Assembly: GCA_902826795.1 (NCBI GenBank) | Contig: CADEGD010000003.1 | Span: 74,207 to 138,206 of the forward strand | From: an uncultured Acidobacteriota bacterium | Lineage (GTDB): Bacteria; Acidobacteriota; Blastocatellia; Pyrinomonadales; Pyrinomonadaceae | DNA length: 64,000 nucleotides | Direction of reading: 5' to 3' | Shown here: positions 30,187 to 38,107 of the stretch, one piece after another | Layout of the letters: the number at the start of each line of letters is the position of its first letter | Numbering within the stretch: position 1 is the first letter of the stretch | Program-made: the position numbers and the translations under genes | The notes under the pieces: generated by a model | The model's database searches: none | What the model was told of the DNA's origin: nothing | The model's input: the letters and a program-made list of their open reading frames with translations, nothing else

Positions 30187-31332
30187 TTAACTTGTGGATT
30201 CGGGCTCCCTTGCCGCAGAGGCTTTTCTTCCGAACGGATATGTCATCTGAGCGAAAAAGCCGCTCGCCGGGACTTCTGCGTCGTCGACTCCGTATCGCTC
30301 CGGCCATTTTGACCGCGGGAAATAATAAGTGCCGAAGAGCTTGTCGAGAAAGGGCAGATGGACGGCAAAATTCTTGTCGGCGTAGGTTAGATCGGCGGTG
30401 TGATGCCAGTGGTGGAAGCGAGGCGTCGCAAATAGCCACTGGAGCGGGCCGAACTCGAAGCGGAAGTTGGAGTGGATAAACGTCGCGTGGAAACTCACGA
30501 ACACGATATATACGAACAGCGGCCCTTCGGCAAAACCGAGCAGATAGATCGGGAGGTATGAGAGGGCTCGTGTAACGGCGATGTCAAACAAATGCAGCCG
30601 AGAGCCGGCGAGCCAATCCATCGACTGCGCCGAATGATGAACCGCGTGAAATCGCCAGAGAAACTTGAACGAGTGAAACGCCCGATGCACCCAATATTGG
30701 GTGAGGTCGGCGATCAGCACTATTCCGAGAAACTGCAAGACAACATTCTGGGCGGAAACAAACTCGCGGAATGCCGGGACGGTCGCCCAGGTGAAGAACT
30801 TCATCGCAGGCTTGAGCGTAACGATCGTGATGAACTGGACGAATAGATGACTGACGAAGAAGTACGCGAGGTCCGTCTTCCAATATTCGCGAAAGATCGC
30901 TTGCTCGCGGCGGAGCGGAAACAGCTGCTCGATCGGGACGAAGATCGCCGAGAACGCGAGTATGTTAAGCAAGAACCAATCGAGACCGAGGAAAGGCCCG
31001 TTGCGAAGCTCGCCGTCGATGGGAACCCAAGATCCGCCGAACATCACTGCGATCAGCGTAAGCAGTATCCCGATCCCGCCTATCGAACGTGACCGACGAA
31101 GATAGATGCTGATGCCGCCGAGCAGAAACGCACTCACTAATATCAGCAGCAATAATGCCCGTACATACGGTACCGGATACATCGCCCGGAGCTCCGGCAT
31201 CGTAAGTAGTTCGGGGTAGTGAAAACAAAGAACCGCCAGCAGCCCAACCGCCCCCAGCACCGTCGACAGCACACCGCTTATCCAGCCAGTGCCGAAGTGC
31301 TTTGGGTGCTCGTCAATCGGACATTCCGTCAT
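30187..31332 (-). CDS. sterol desaturase / fatty acid hydroxylase family membrane protein
   Basis: 381 residues from the ATG at 31332. About six to seven membrane segments in the first 230 residues. The di-iron histidine clusters follow: HRAFHS, FHAVHHSAQ and, near the end, FHHWHHTAD. The family hydroxylates or desaturates lipids at the inner membrane. The long N-terminal membrane extension is unusual against about 250-300 residues for the core family. It separates moaE from moaD and has no obvious link to molybdopterin. A GTGACAAGTGG-type repeat lies in front of it. Confidence 0.88.
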   Translation of the reverse strand: MTECPIDEHPKHFGTGWISGVLSTVLGAVGLLAVLCFHYPELLTMPELRAMYPVPYVRALLLLILVSAFLLGGISIYLRRSRSIGGIGILLTLIAVMFGGSWVPIDGELRNGPFLGLDWFLLNILAFSAIFVPIEQLFPLRREQAIFREYWKTDLAYFFVSHLFVQFITIVTLKPAMKFFTWATVPAFREFVSAQNVVLQFLGIVLIADLTQYWVHRAFHSFKFLWRFHAVHHSAQSMDWLAGSRLHLFDIAVTRALSYLPIYLLGFAEGPLFVYIVFVSFHATFIHSNFRFEFGPLQWLFATPRFHHWHHTADLTYADKNFAVHLPFLDKLFGTYYFPRSKWPERYGVDDAEVPASGFFAQMTYPFGRKASAAREPESTS

Positions 31333-31413
31333 TCTCAGGGAATGAGTATAGCGGGAAGGCTGGTAATGTGTCTTGCTCCTTCGACCTGTCTGTGCGTGAG
31401 CCACTTTTATTAA

Positions 31414-31490
31414 CTTCAGTGGGTAGTGACAAGTGGTTAGTCAAAAGTGAAGAAAACTATCCACTTGTCACTACCCACTATCCACTGAAG
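31414..31490. repeat. palindromic intergenic element, GTAGTGACAAGTGG-word family
   Basis: Left arm CTTCAGTGGGTAGTGACAAG + TGGTTAGT (31414-31441). The right arm ACTATCCACTTGTCACTACC + CACTATCCACTGAAG (31456-31490) mirrors it nearly perfectly over about 28 bp. The loop is about 14 bp. It is located between the hydroxylase and moaD. It is the only copy of this word in the window. Confidence 0.8.
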
Positions 31491-31502
31491 TAAATTTCGA
31501 GG

Positions 31503-31742
31503 TTATCCGCCGGATACCGCGGTGAAGAGGGCGAGTTCGTCGCCGTCGTTAAGGACGGTGTTGGCGTCGGCGTATTCTTCGTTGATCGCGATGAGGAGTT
31601 TGTGGTTTGCGAGTGCCGGATGCTGTCGGGAAAGTTGGTTGATGATAGAGCCGGCTGTGGTCGGTTCTTCGGCTGTAAGCTCAAGCTCTCGCACGCCGAT
31701 GATGTCGGCCGTAACCCCAAAAAAAAGGACATTGACTTTCAT
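31503..31742 (-). CDS. moaD: molybdopterin synthase sulfur carrier MoaD
   Basis: 79 residues, ubiquitin-like fold (MKVNVLFFGVTADIIG, LNDGDELALFTAVSGG) ending in the double glycine that is thiocarboxylated. Length and the FPPVxGG-like tail fit MoaD rather than ThiS. The gene lies 39 bp downstream of thiG on the same strand, so the molybdopterin and thiazole sulfur-transfer genes are mixed here. Confidence 0.92.
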   Translation of the reverse strand: MKVNVLFFGVTADIIGVRELELTAEEPTTAGSIINQLSRQHPALANHKLLIAINEEYADANTVLNDGDELALFTAVSGG

Positions 31743-31781
31743 CCGAGATGAGCCCTTACTGACGTGCGGGCTACTGACACA

Positions 31782-32552
31782 CTACCTTATAGCTCCTGCA
31801 ATCGGACTCGATGCGGATGCGTAAAGGCGTTTGGGCATTCTTCCTGATAAATATCCGAGGCGGCCGGCTTGGACGGCGAGTTTCATGGCGGTGGCCATAT
31901 GTGCCGCGTTGCCGGCTTCGGCGATGGCAGTGTTCATCAGGATTGCGTCGGCGCCGAGTTCCATGGCGATCGCGGCGTCTGACGGCACCCCTACTCCGGC
32001 ATCGACGATGATCGTTGCGTCTGGAAGTTGTTCGCGCATGATGCGAAGGTTCGACGGATTCTGCACGCCCATGCCCGAACCGATCGGGGCGGCAAGCGGC
32101 ATCACGGCCGGGCAGCCGGCGTCGAGCAGCTTCTTCGCCATTATCAGATCGTCCGTAAAATACGGCAGCACAATGAAGCCTTCGGCGACGAGAACTTTTG
32201 CCGCTTCGAGTGTTTTTTCATTGTCAGGAAGCAGCGTAACGGGATCGCCGATCACTTCAAGCTTGATCCATTCTGTATCGAGGGCTTCGCGGGCGAGTCG
32301 TGCCGTGCGGACGGCGTGGTCCGCGTCGTAGCAGCCCGCCGTATTCGGCAATATCTGCATCGACGGGTTGAGGTGGTCGAGAAACGATTCGGTCTTTCGG
32401 TCGAGCGGCACGCGGTTGACGGCGACCGTGACCATCTCCGCACCCGACACTGTGTGCGCCGCCTTCATCTCGTCGAGCGAACGATATTTGCCTGTGCCGA
32501 TGATCAGGCGGGATGTGAATTCTTTCCCTGCGAGTGTGAACTTGTCTGACAT
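31782..32552 (-). CDS. thiG: thiazole synthase ThiG
   Basis: 256 residues. Forms the thiazole ring of thiamin from 1-deoxy-xylulose phosphate, ThiS thiocarboxylate and dehydroglycine. TIM-barrel motifs: [12 protein letters not shown], the Schiff-base lysine in [38 protein letters not shown] and [10 protein letters not shown]. It lies downstream of thiS with a 125-bp gap holding a palindromic repeat. No TPP riboswitch motif was seen upstream of thiS. Confidence 0.97.
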   Translation of the reverse strand: MSDKFTLAGKEFTSRLIIGTGKYRSLDEMKAAHTVSGAEMVTVAVNRVPLDRKTESFLDHLNPSMQILPNTAGCYDADHAVRTARLAREALDTEWIKLEVIGDPVTLLPDNEKTLEAAKVLVAEGFIVLPYFTDDLIMAKKLLDAGCPAVMPLAAPIGSGMGVQNPSNLRIMREQLPDATIIVDAGVGVPSDAAIAMELGADAILMNTAIAEAGNAAHMATAMKLAVQAGRLGYLSGRMPKRLYASASSPIAGAIR

Positions 32553-32594
32553 CTTGTAGTTAGATTTTCACGCAAAGTGCATGAGAAAACAATT

Positions 32595-32670
32595 AGCCAC
32601 AGAGACACAGAGGACACGGAGACGATGAAGATCGCGACTAACCTCAGTGAACTCTGTGTTCTCTGTGGCT
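32595..32670. repeat. palindromic intergenic element, CCACAGAG-word family (copy 2)
   Basis: Left arm AGCCACAGAGACACAGAG + GACACGGAGA; right arm CTCAGTGAACTCTGTGTTCT + CTGTGGCT, its mirror. Same words as 23713-23829, but only 76 bp long. It sits between thiG and thiS. Confidence 0.8.
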
Positions 32671-32677
32671 CACCTGC

Positions 32678-32878
32678 TTAACCGCCGCCGACGAAATGCA
32701 CAACCTCTATCTTGTCGTTGTTAGACACTTCGGTCGTTTCCCAGTCCGGTTTTCGGATAACTTGCTTGTTAAGTTCGATGGCGACGCGTTGCTTCGGAAG
32801 ATCGAGCGCGTCAAGCAGCGCGGCGAGGGTTGAGACGTCCTTAAGTTCGCGAGACTCGCCGTTGATGAAGATCGTCAT
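32678..32878 (-). CDS. thiS: sulfur carrier protein ThiS
   Basis: 66 residues. Ubiquitin-like thiamin sulfur carrier: MTIFINGESREL, then LAALLDALDLPKQRVAIELN, ending EVVHFVGGG with the required Gly-Gly. It is the first gene of the minus-strand thiS-thiG-moaD run, flanked on both sides by palindromic repeats. Confidence 0.94.
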   Translation of the reverse strand: MTIFINGESRELKDVSTLAALLDALDLPKQRVAIELNKQVIRKPDWETTEVSNNDKIEVVHFVGGG

Positions 32879-32925
32879 ACGGCGATTTTCTCGCAGCGAT
32901 CGAGGAAAGGCAATACCTAGAAAGG

Positions 32926-33000
32926 TTACCGCAGATGAACGCGGATCGTGTCGTCATCGACCGTATTATAATCAGCGTTTATCTGCGTCCACCTGCGGTG
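32926..33000. repeat. palindromic intergenic element, CCGCAGAT-word family (copy 2)
   Basis: Left arm TTACCGCAGATGAACGCGGA; right arm ATCAGCGTTTATCTGCGTCC + ACCTGCGGTG, its mirror with one extra word. It lies directly in front of thiS and after the stop of the upstream gene at 33009. Confidence 0.82.
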
Positions 33001-33008
33001 AGACTTCT

Positions 33009-33842
33009 TTAGCCGTGAGCGACGATCCGGCGAAATTCTACTTCTTCGCCTTCGGCAGTTGCTCGAACGAGGAGGGCCGCTCGGCCTTCGGTGAACGATG
33101 GAAACTGTAGATTTACCTTTGCGATGCCGTTAGCATCAGTGCGGGCGTGGAAGATCATCGGGCGGAAACTTGAGCCAACGATCTTGACCATGACCTGAGC
33201 ATCAGCAAGGACCTTGCGCTGTGAACCGCGAGCGACCATAAACGTGACCGACTTGTGTTCTCCCCCGCGAAATCTGGCATCGCCGAGCAGTTCGATCGTT
33301 AGCTTGCTGTTTTCCGGCCGTTCTTTGCCGCCCATCTCGCTCACGATCTCGACCGCTTCGTCGGGCAAGAGTATCTCGTCTTCGATCACGGCGTAGGTAT
33401 CAAGGTCGAGGTCGATCGGCTTGGTGACGGCAGCCGGATCTCCGTCGGGGATCGGCATCGGGATCGGCGGTACGTCGAGTTCCAACGCGTCGGACGTGAT
33501 TGATGGCAAGGTAACGGGTATTTCCGCGACTGCCGCTTCGGCAATTGACGCCGCCTTCGCGACTGGTGCACCCTGAGTCATCCTGATCAGGTCATCGATA
33601 CGACCATTCTTGACCGCAGCACAGATCAACCGATGCTGTTTGTTAAGACGCTCGGCGAGAACTTCTTCGTCGACCGATTCATCCGCAACAAGGTCGTCGT
33701 AAGGAGTTCGCTTGCTCGCAAGTATAGTTCCGCGGTCGTAGATCAAGGACATGATCATCGGACGCGCGAGACCTTTATCTTCGGTCTGCACGTGATAAGT
33801 CTTTCCTTCGAACTCTACGTCGGTATTAAATCCAGTGATCAC
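33009..33842 (-). CDS. hypothetical protein with N-terminal FNTDVE region
   Basis: 277 residues if the GTG at 33842 (VITGFNTDVEFEG) is the start; the frame is open to 33920 but the extra part looks random. The N-terminal 90 residues (YHVQTEDKGLARPMIMSL, KRTPYDDL, LNKQHRLICAAVKNGRIDDL) look like a conserved soluble module. A Pro-rich acidic linker follows (about 100-165). The C-terminal half is an Ig-like beta domain (AQVMVKIVGSSFRPMIFHA). No signal peptide. Function unknown; I believe similar proteins occur in related acidobacteria but cannot show it here. Confidence 0.7.
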   Translation of the reverse strand: MITGFNTDVEFEGKTYHVQTEDKGLARPMIMSLIYDRGTILASKRTPYDDLVADESVDEEVLAERLNKQHRLICAAVKNGRIDDLIRMTQGAPVAKAASIAEAAVAEIPVTLPSITSDALELDVPPIPMPIPDGDPAAVTKPIDLDLDTYAVIEDEILLPDEAVEIVSEMGGKERPENSKLTIELLGDARFRGGEHKSVTFMVARGSQRKVLADAQVMVKIVGSSFRPMIFHARTDANGIAKVNLQFPSFTEGRAALLVRATAEGEEVEFRRIVAHG

Positions 33843-34029
33843 GTTGGTGTAATTTGAAAAGGGGCTAGCGAAACTTATGCAGGGTCGGGACGAGTTGTTC
33901 CGCCATCTCAAACTTAGCACACGCTGACAAAACGGGTCAATGGATTTTCGGCTCAGAGCTCCGTATTTTCGGGCATTCCAGCGTTCGAAAAGCGATCAGT
34001 CGTGATAGTGGTTCCAAAATCTGACTGCC

Positions 34030-34058
34030 TTGACACTCCATAATCCTTAACTTACGAT
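34030..34058 (+). promoter_or_regulatory. sigma-70 promoter of the nuo operon
   Basis: A perfect TTGACA (34030-34035), a 17-bp spacer and TACGAT (34053-34058, four of six). Transcription would start near 34065, leaving an about 85-nt leader before nuoA that contains a stem-loop. Confidence 0.7.
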
Positions 34059-34081
34059 AAACGTTGTTCCGACAACCAGTT

Positions 34082-34125
34082 CAGTACGCTTTGTTGCGGC
34101 TCGTCTTTTCGGGATGAGCGTACTG
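34082..34125. repeat. inverted repeat in the nuo leader
   Basis: CAGTACGCT (34082-34090) mirrors AGCGTACTG (34117-34125), with an inner CTCGTC / GATGAG pairing across TTTTCGG. If transcription starts near 34065 this forms a leader stem-loop ending 24 nt before the nuoA start and just upstream of the AGGAG site at 34133. It could be another palindromic repeat or a regulatory leader. Confidence 0.55.
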
Positions 34126-34149
34126 GAACCGCAGGAGCCAAACGCCTAA

Positions 34150-34659
34150 ATGTCATCGTTCAACATAATGGATTACGCGCCGATCGGGATCATGTTTCTG
34201 GTCGCGATGGGGTTTGCCGTCAGCCAGCTTTTAGTGACCCAACTGATCGGCCCGCGAAAGCGCACGGCGACCAAGCTGATGCCGTACGAATGCGGAAAAG
34301 ATCCGGTCGGCGGTGCACGCGATCGATTCTCGGTCAAGTTTTACACTGTGGCGGTGATCTTTCTGCTGTTCGATATCGAAGTCCTCTTCATGATCCCTTT
34401 TGCGGTCGCCTTCAAGAGTCTTTTGGGGCTTGAGCAATTAAGCGGCGTCGCCTATGGAACGATCGCTCTGATCGAGATACTGGTATTCATCTCCACTTTG
34501 GTGATTGGTTACATTTACGTTTGGCGTAAGGGCACGTTCGATTGGGGATTGCAGGCGCGAGCGGAAGCTCGGGCGGAAGCGAAGTCGCAAGCGGTGAAAT
34601 CTCGGCGGGAGCGTAAGCGTCCGCTTCCGGTCAAAACCGCATCACCGGCAGAAGCGTAG
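34150..34659 (+). CDS. nuoA: NADH-quinone oxidoreductase subunit A
   Basis: Membrane subunit of complex I with three helices (about 8-32, 70-95, 105-125) and the signature [20 protein letters not shown]. 169 residues against about 120-150 usual; the extra about 40 are a C-terminal tail rich in Arg, Ala and Glu ([19 protein letters not shown]) that would lie at the membrane surface. AGGAG lies 12 nt before the ATG. First gene of a 22-gene run. Confidence 0.96.
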   Translation: MSSFNIMDYAPIGIMFLVAMGFAVSQLLVTQLIGPRKRTATKLMPYECGKDPVGGARDRFSVKFYTVAVIFLLFDIEVLFMIPFAVAFKSLLGLEQLSGVAYGTIALIEILVFISTLVIGYIYVWRKGTFDWGLQARAEARAEAKSQAVKSRRERKRPLPVKTASPAEA

Positions 34660-34682
34660 GCTTTTTTTGCATCCAAGTTTCT

Positions 34683-35330
34683 ATGGGTTTAGAAAATCAA
34701 GTATTCGAATCGTTGCCGGACGTTGTTACCGTCAAGCTGGACGCCGTAGTGAACTGGGCGCGTAAAAGTAGTCTGTGGCCGGCGACATTCGGGCTTGCGT
34801 GCTGCGCGATCGAGATGATGAACACGGTCTCAGCCCGCAACGACCTTTCAAGGTTCGGGGCGGAGACGTTTCGGGCTTCGCCGCGACAGGCCGACGTGAT
34901 GATCGTGTCGGGCCGTGTGTCGCGAAAGATGGCTCCTGTACTTCGGCGAATCTACGATCAAATGCCTGAGCCCAAATGGGTTATTTCGATGGGAGCGTGT
35001 GCTACGTCGGGCGGTGTGTTCGACAATTACGCGATCGTTCAGGGCGTAGATAAAGTGGTTCCGGTTGATGTTTACGTTCCCGGATGCCCGCCTCGGCCGG
35101 AAATGCTCGTTCACGCGATCATGATGCTTCAGGAAAAGATCATGAACGAGTCGGTCAAGGACAGGCCGGACACGTTTGAAACCGAATCGCGTGTATCGAT
35201 CGTGCCGGGAACGTTGCCGGTTACCGAGGGCACCGCTCTCGAACGCGAGACAGAGATCGAGGTAGCACAGAACCAGACTGCTCGGCCATACACAGTTCCA
35301 TCGCGGCATGAGCGGAGACGTTCTTCGTAG
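34683..35330 (+). CDS. nuoB: NADH-quinone oxidoreductase subunit B
   Basis: Carries iron-sulfur cluster N2 next to the quinone site. Ligands are C40 and C41 ([10 protein letters not shown]), C106 (GACATSGG) and C135 (VPGCPPRPE). 215 residues; the last about 55 form a variable hydrophilic tail beyond the core. It follows nuoA by 23 bp. A CCGCAGAT-family repeat separates it from nuoC. Confidence 0.97.
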   Translation: MGLENQVFESLPDVVTVKLDAVVNWARKSSLWPATFGLACCAIEMMNTVSARNDLSRFGAETFRASPRQADVMIVSGRVSRKMAPVLRRIYDQMPEPKWVISMGACATSGGVFDNYAIVQGVDKVVPVDVYVPGCPPRPEMLVHAIMMLQEKIMNESVKDRPDTFETESRVSIVPGTLPVTEGTALERETEIEVAQNQTARPYTVPSRHERRRSS

Positions 35331-35337
35331 ATTGTTT

Positions 35338-35403
35338 TAACCGCAGATTTACGCAGATAAGAACTTCAGAATGAATCTGCGTTCATCCGCGTCCATCTGC
35401 GGC
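35338..35403. repeat. palindromic intergenic element, CCGCAGAT-word family (copy 3), nuoB-nuoC
   Basis: Left arm TAACCGCAGATTTACGCAGA + TAAGAAC; right arm ATGAATCTGCGTTCATCCGC + GTCCATCTGCGG, its mirror with an extra word. It starts 7 bp after the nuoB stop and ends 14 bp before the nuoC start. Confidence 0.82.
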
Positions 35404-35417
35404 TCGTCCAAATCTTT

Positions 35418-35897
35418 ATGACTGAAAAGCTTCACGGCTTTGTCGAAAAACTGAAAGAGCGAGATGCTTCGTGGGTTGAGAATGTGGTCGAGGCCTTGGG
35501 CGAAGTGACCGTACATGTTCCGCGTGTAGGAATCCTCGAAGCATGCTATTTCCTCCGTGACGAGCATGATTTCGACCTGCTTGCCGACCTCTGCGGCGGC
35601 GACCGCGGGCCGGAAGAAGATCCGCGGTTCGAGGTAAACTATCACCTGTTCTCGACGGTTCACTACCAGCGTTTACGTTTGAAAGTGCTGCTCTCCGAAG
35701 ACGATCCGAAGGTCGACTCCGTTACCGATGTCTGGCGGACCGCCGATTGGCACGAGCGCGAAACCTACGACCTGCTCGGCGTGAAATTCGAAGGCCACGA
35801 AGACCTTCGCCGCATTCTGCTGCCGAGCGATTTCGACGGACACGCACTGAGAAAGGATTACCCGCTGCGCGGCTACGAGCCGTATAGCATGAACTAA
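35418..35897 (+). CDS. nuoC: NADH-quinone oxidoreductase subunit C
   Basis: 159 residues, peripheral-arm subunit with no cofactor. The 30-kDa signature is present: VNYHLFSTVHYQRLRLKVLL, then the family box DWHERETYDLLGVKFEGH and LRRILLPSDFDGHALRKDYP. Separate from nuoD, not fused as in E. coli. Three bases separate it from nuoD. Confidence 0.96.
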   Translation: MTEKLHGFVEKLKERDASWVENVVEALGEVTVHVPRVGILEACYFLRDEHDFDLLADLCGGDRGPEEDPRFEVNYHLFSTVHYQRLRLKVLLSEDDPKVDSVTDVWRTADWHERETYDLLGVKFEGHEDLRRILLPSDFDGHALRKDYPLRGYEPYSMN

Positions 35898-35900
35898 CGC

Positions 35901-37121
35901 ATGGCAACTGCAGTCGAAAATCTTCAAACCGGCGTTGATGTGATGGATTCGGCCCTCGAGTCGCAGATGACACTTTCGATGGGTCCGCAGCACCCGTCGA
36001 CTCACGGCGTACTTCGGCTTGACCTGCGGCTTGACGGCGAGCTTGTGATCAAGGCCATCCCGGACATCGGCTATCTCCATACGGGAATGGAGAAGTTGTT
36101 TGAGTATAAGAAGTATCAGCAAGGTATTGTCATCACCGACCGGATGGATTATCTCAATCCGCTCGGCAATAACCTCGCGTATGTGATGGCGGCGGAGAAG
36201 CTGCTCGGGCTGGAGATTCCGGAACGGGCGCAGGTCATCCGCGTGCTGATGTGTGAGCTGCAGCGGATCGCGTCGCACATGGTCTGGTTTGGGACGTCGT
36301 GTCTCGATATGGGCGCGATGACGCCGTTCTGGTTCACGTTCAAGGAACGCGAGAAGATCCTGAACATCATCGAATCTGCATCGGGCGGCCGCATGACGCC
36401 GAGCTACTTCCGCATCGGCGGGCTGATGATGGACCTGCCGGCGGGGTTTGAGAATCGGGTGAAGCAATTCCTCGAGGGCTTCCCGGACGCGTTGAATACG
36501 TTCGACACGCTCATTACCGGTAATACGATCTGGCAGAGCAGAACGCAGGGCATCGGCGTAATTTCGAAGGAAGACGCGATCGACTGGGGGTTGACCGGTC
36601 CGTCGCTCCGCGGAAGCGGCGTCGGGCTTGACCTGCGTCGTGCGAATCCTTACACAGGTTACGAGACTTACGATTTTGACGTCCCGGTCGAGAATGACGG
36701 CGATGTGTGGTCTCGCTTTCTCGTGCGTATGCGCGAACTTCGCGAATCGCACAAGATCGTCAAACAGGCTCTGGAAAGACTGAAGCCGGGACCGATAAAA
36801 GCCGACGCTCCGAAGGTCGTACTTCCTGATCGCGACGATATGCGAAAGCATATGGACTCGCTTATCCACCACTTCCTGATCGTCGCTGAAGGATTCAACG
36901 TTCCTGCGGGCGAGGTATATCACGCGATCGAAGCTTCGAAGGGCGAACTCGGCGTGTATATGAAATCGAACGGCGGCCCGAAACCTGAACGCGTCCACTT
37001 CCGCGGGCCTTCGTTCGTGAATCTCTCCGCCCTGCCTGTCATGGCGGAAGGCGAGATGATCGCAGACGTCGTTGCAATTATTGGAAGCCTCGATATCGTG
37101 CTGGGTGAAATTGATCGATAA
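35901..37121 (+). CDS. nuoD: NADH-quinone oxidoreductase subunit D
   Basis: 406 residues; 49-kDa subunit that forms the quinone cavity with NuoB. Family motifs MGPQHPSTHGVLRL, HTGMEKLFEYKKYQQG, MDYLNPLGNNLAY, RGSGVGLDLRR and C-terminal SFVNLSALPVMAEGEMIAD / SLDIVLGEIDR are present. Normal length and ends exactly at the expected DIVLGEIDR. A coiled-coil gene starts 4 bp later. Confidence 0.97.
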   Translation: MATAVENLQTGVDVMDSALESQMTLSMGPQHPSTHGVLRLDLRLDGELVIKAIPDIGYLHTGMEKLFEYKKYQQGIVITDRMDYLNPLGNNLAYVMAAEKLLGLEIPERAQVIRVLMCELQRIASHMVWFGTSCLDMGAMTPFWFTFKEREKILNIIESASGGRMTPSYFRIGGLMMDLPAGFENRVKQFLEGFPDALNTFDTLITGNTIWQSRTQGIGVISKEDAIDWGLTGPSLRGSGVGLDLRRANPYTGYETYDFDVPVENDGDVWSRFLVRMRELRESHKIVKQALERLKPGPIKADAPKVVLPDRDDMRKHMDSLIHHFLIVAEGFNVPAGEVYHAIEASKGELGVYMKSNGGPKPERVHFRGPSFVNLSALPVMAEGEMIADVVAIIGSLDIVLGEIDR

Positions 37122-37125
37122 CTTG

Positions 37126-37476
37126 ATGACTGAAGAAAGAGAAAAAGAGCTGTTCGATACGCTGTCAACCCTTGTGTATGGAGTAACCGGATTGACGTCC
37201 GATGTTCGTGACATAAAGATCGTCCTGGACAAGCATTCGCAGATTCTCGACCGCCATTCGCAAATTCTCGACCGCCACTCGAACATTCTCGACGGGCACT
37301 CACAGATCCTTGAGAGCCACTCCGAAATGCACAGCGATCACACGTCCAAGTTGAATCTGCTCGTCTCGAAGGTTGATAGCATTGCCGAGCAGGTCATGGA
37401 GAATGATAAGCAACTTTCCGCTCGCATCGCCGCTGTGGAAAGTGCCGTGGAGAATCTGGGAGGCGAGATCCATTAG
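37126..37476 (+). CDS. heptad-repeat coiled-coil protein inside the nuo operon
   Basis: 116 residues from the ATG at 37126, 4 bp after nuoD. Residues 37-71 are five tandem 7-residue units (HSQILDR, HSQILDR, HSNILDG, HSQILES, HSEMHSD), giving a continuous heptad coil with Ile and Leu at the core. It continues into a second helical stretch (LVSKVDSIAEQV, ARIAAVESAVENL). The stop shares one base with the GTG start of nuoE. No signal peptide and no metal motif apart from the regular histidines. It does not match any complex I subunit I know; it may be an accessory or assembly factor, or a simple-repeat passenger. Confidence 0.75.
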   Translation: MTEEREKELFDTLSTLVYGVTGLTSDVRDIKIVLDKHSQILDRHSQILDRHSNILDGHSQILESHSEMHSDHTSKLNLLVSKVDSIAEQVMENDKQLSARIAAVESAVENLGGEIH

Positions 37477-38006
37477 TGGCAACTGCGACACCTACAAGTT
37501 TCACTGATCAAGTGGCCGTCTCGGACGAGGTGGCGGAGTTTTCGCCGGCGGTCGTTGAGGAAATGCGGTCGCATTTGACGAAGTATCCCGCGGACCGGAC
37601 GCGGTCAGCACTGATCCCGCTTTTATTCGTCATTCAGCGTGAGCGCGGATGGGTCGACAATGCAGGCGTGAACTTCCTTGCGAAATTTTTGGACCTCGAA
37701 GTGACAGATGTGTGGGAAACGGCGACGTTTTACACGATGTTCAATCTTCGCCCGGTCGGACGCCATCACATCCAGATCTGCAAGACGCTGTCGTGCAGGA
37801 TCATGGGCGAGCCCGAGATAACCGATCACATCTGCTCGAAACTCGGCATTCATCCCGGAGAGACGACCGAGGATGGCCGGTTTACGGTAACCATGGTTGA
37901 ATGCCTCGGAAGCTGCGGCACGGCGCCAATGATGCAGATCGGCTTTGATTACTACGAAAATCTGACGAAGGAATCAGTCGACAAGATCCTCGAAGATTGT
38001 AATTAG
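37476..38006 (+). CDS. nuoE: NADH-quinone oxidoreductase subunit E
   Basis: 176 residues, 24-kDa thioredoxin-like subunit with the N1a [2Fe-2S] cluster: C102, C107 (CKTLSC), C143 and C147 (ECLGSCGTAPMM). The start is a GTG at 37476 overlapping the upstream stop (TAGTG), an example of coupling. A GCGGAC-type palindrome lies between it and nuoF. Confidence 0.96.
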   Translation: MATATPTSFTDQVAVSDEVAEFSPAVVEEMRSHLTKYPADRTRSALIPLLFVIQRERGWVDNAGVNFLAKFLDLEVTDVWETATFYTMFNLRPVGRHHIQICKTLSCRIMGEPEITDHICSKLGIHPGETTEDGRFTVTMVECLGSCGTAPMMQIGFDYYENLTKESVDKILEDCN

Positions 38007-38007
38007 G

Positions 38008-38101
38008 GGAACGCGGACGCCCTCGTCCGCGTTGGACGCCATACGACAAAACGTTTCAATTGCCCGTTGGGGCACACTCGCGGACGAGGCGTCTGCGTTC
38101 C
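38008..38101. repeat. palindromic intergenic element, GGAACGCGGAC family, nuoE-nuoF
   Basis: Left arm GGAACGCGGACGCCCTCGTC + CGCG is mirrored by CGCGGACGAGGCGTCTGCGT + TCC (reverse complement GGAACGCAGACGCCTCGTCC). Each arm is itself a hairpin. It starts 2 bp after the nuoE stop and ends 6 bp before the nuoF start. Related to the units at 51372-51431 and 53647-53666. Confidence 0.82.
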
Positions 38102-38107
38102 GGTTTT

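Noticed and set aside
32879-33008. a thiamin (TPP) riboswitch upstream of thiS
   Set aside because: The region is mostly a CCGCAGAT palindrome; the CUGAGA and other TPP core motifs were not seen.
35673-37286. 537-residue open frame on the minus strand opposite nuoC-nuoD
   Set aside because: It runs against conserved nuoC and nuoD genes, has no domain and is Arg/His-rich shadow sequence.
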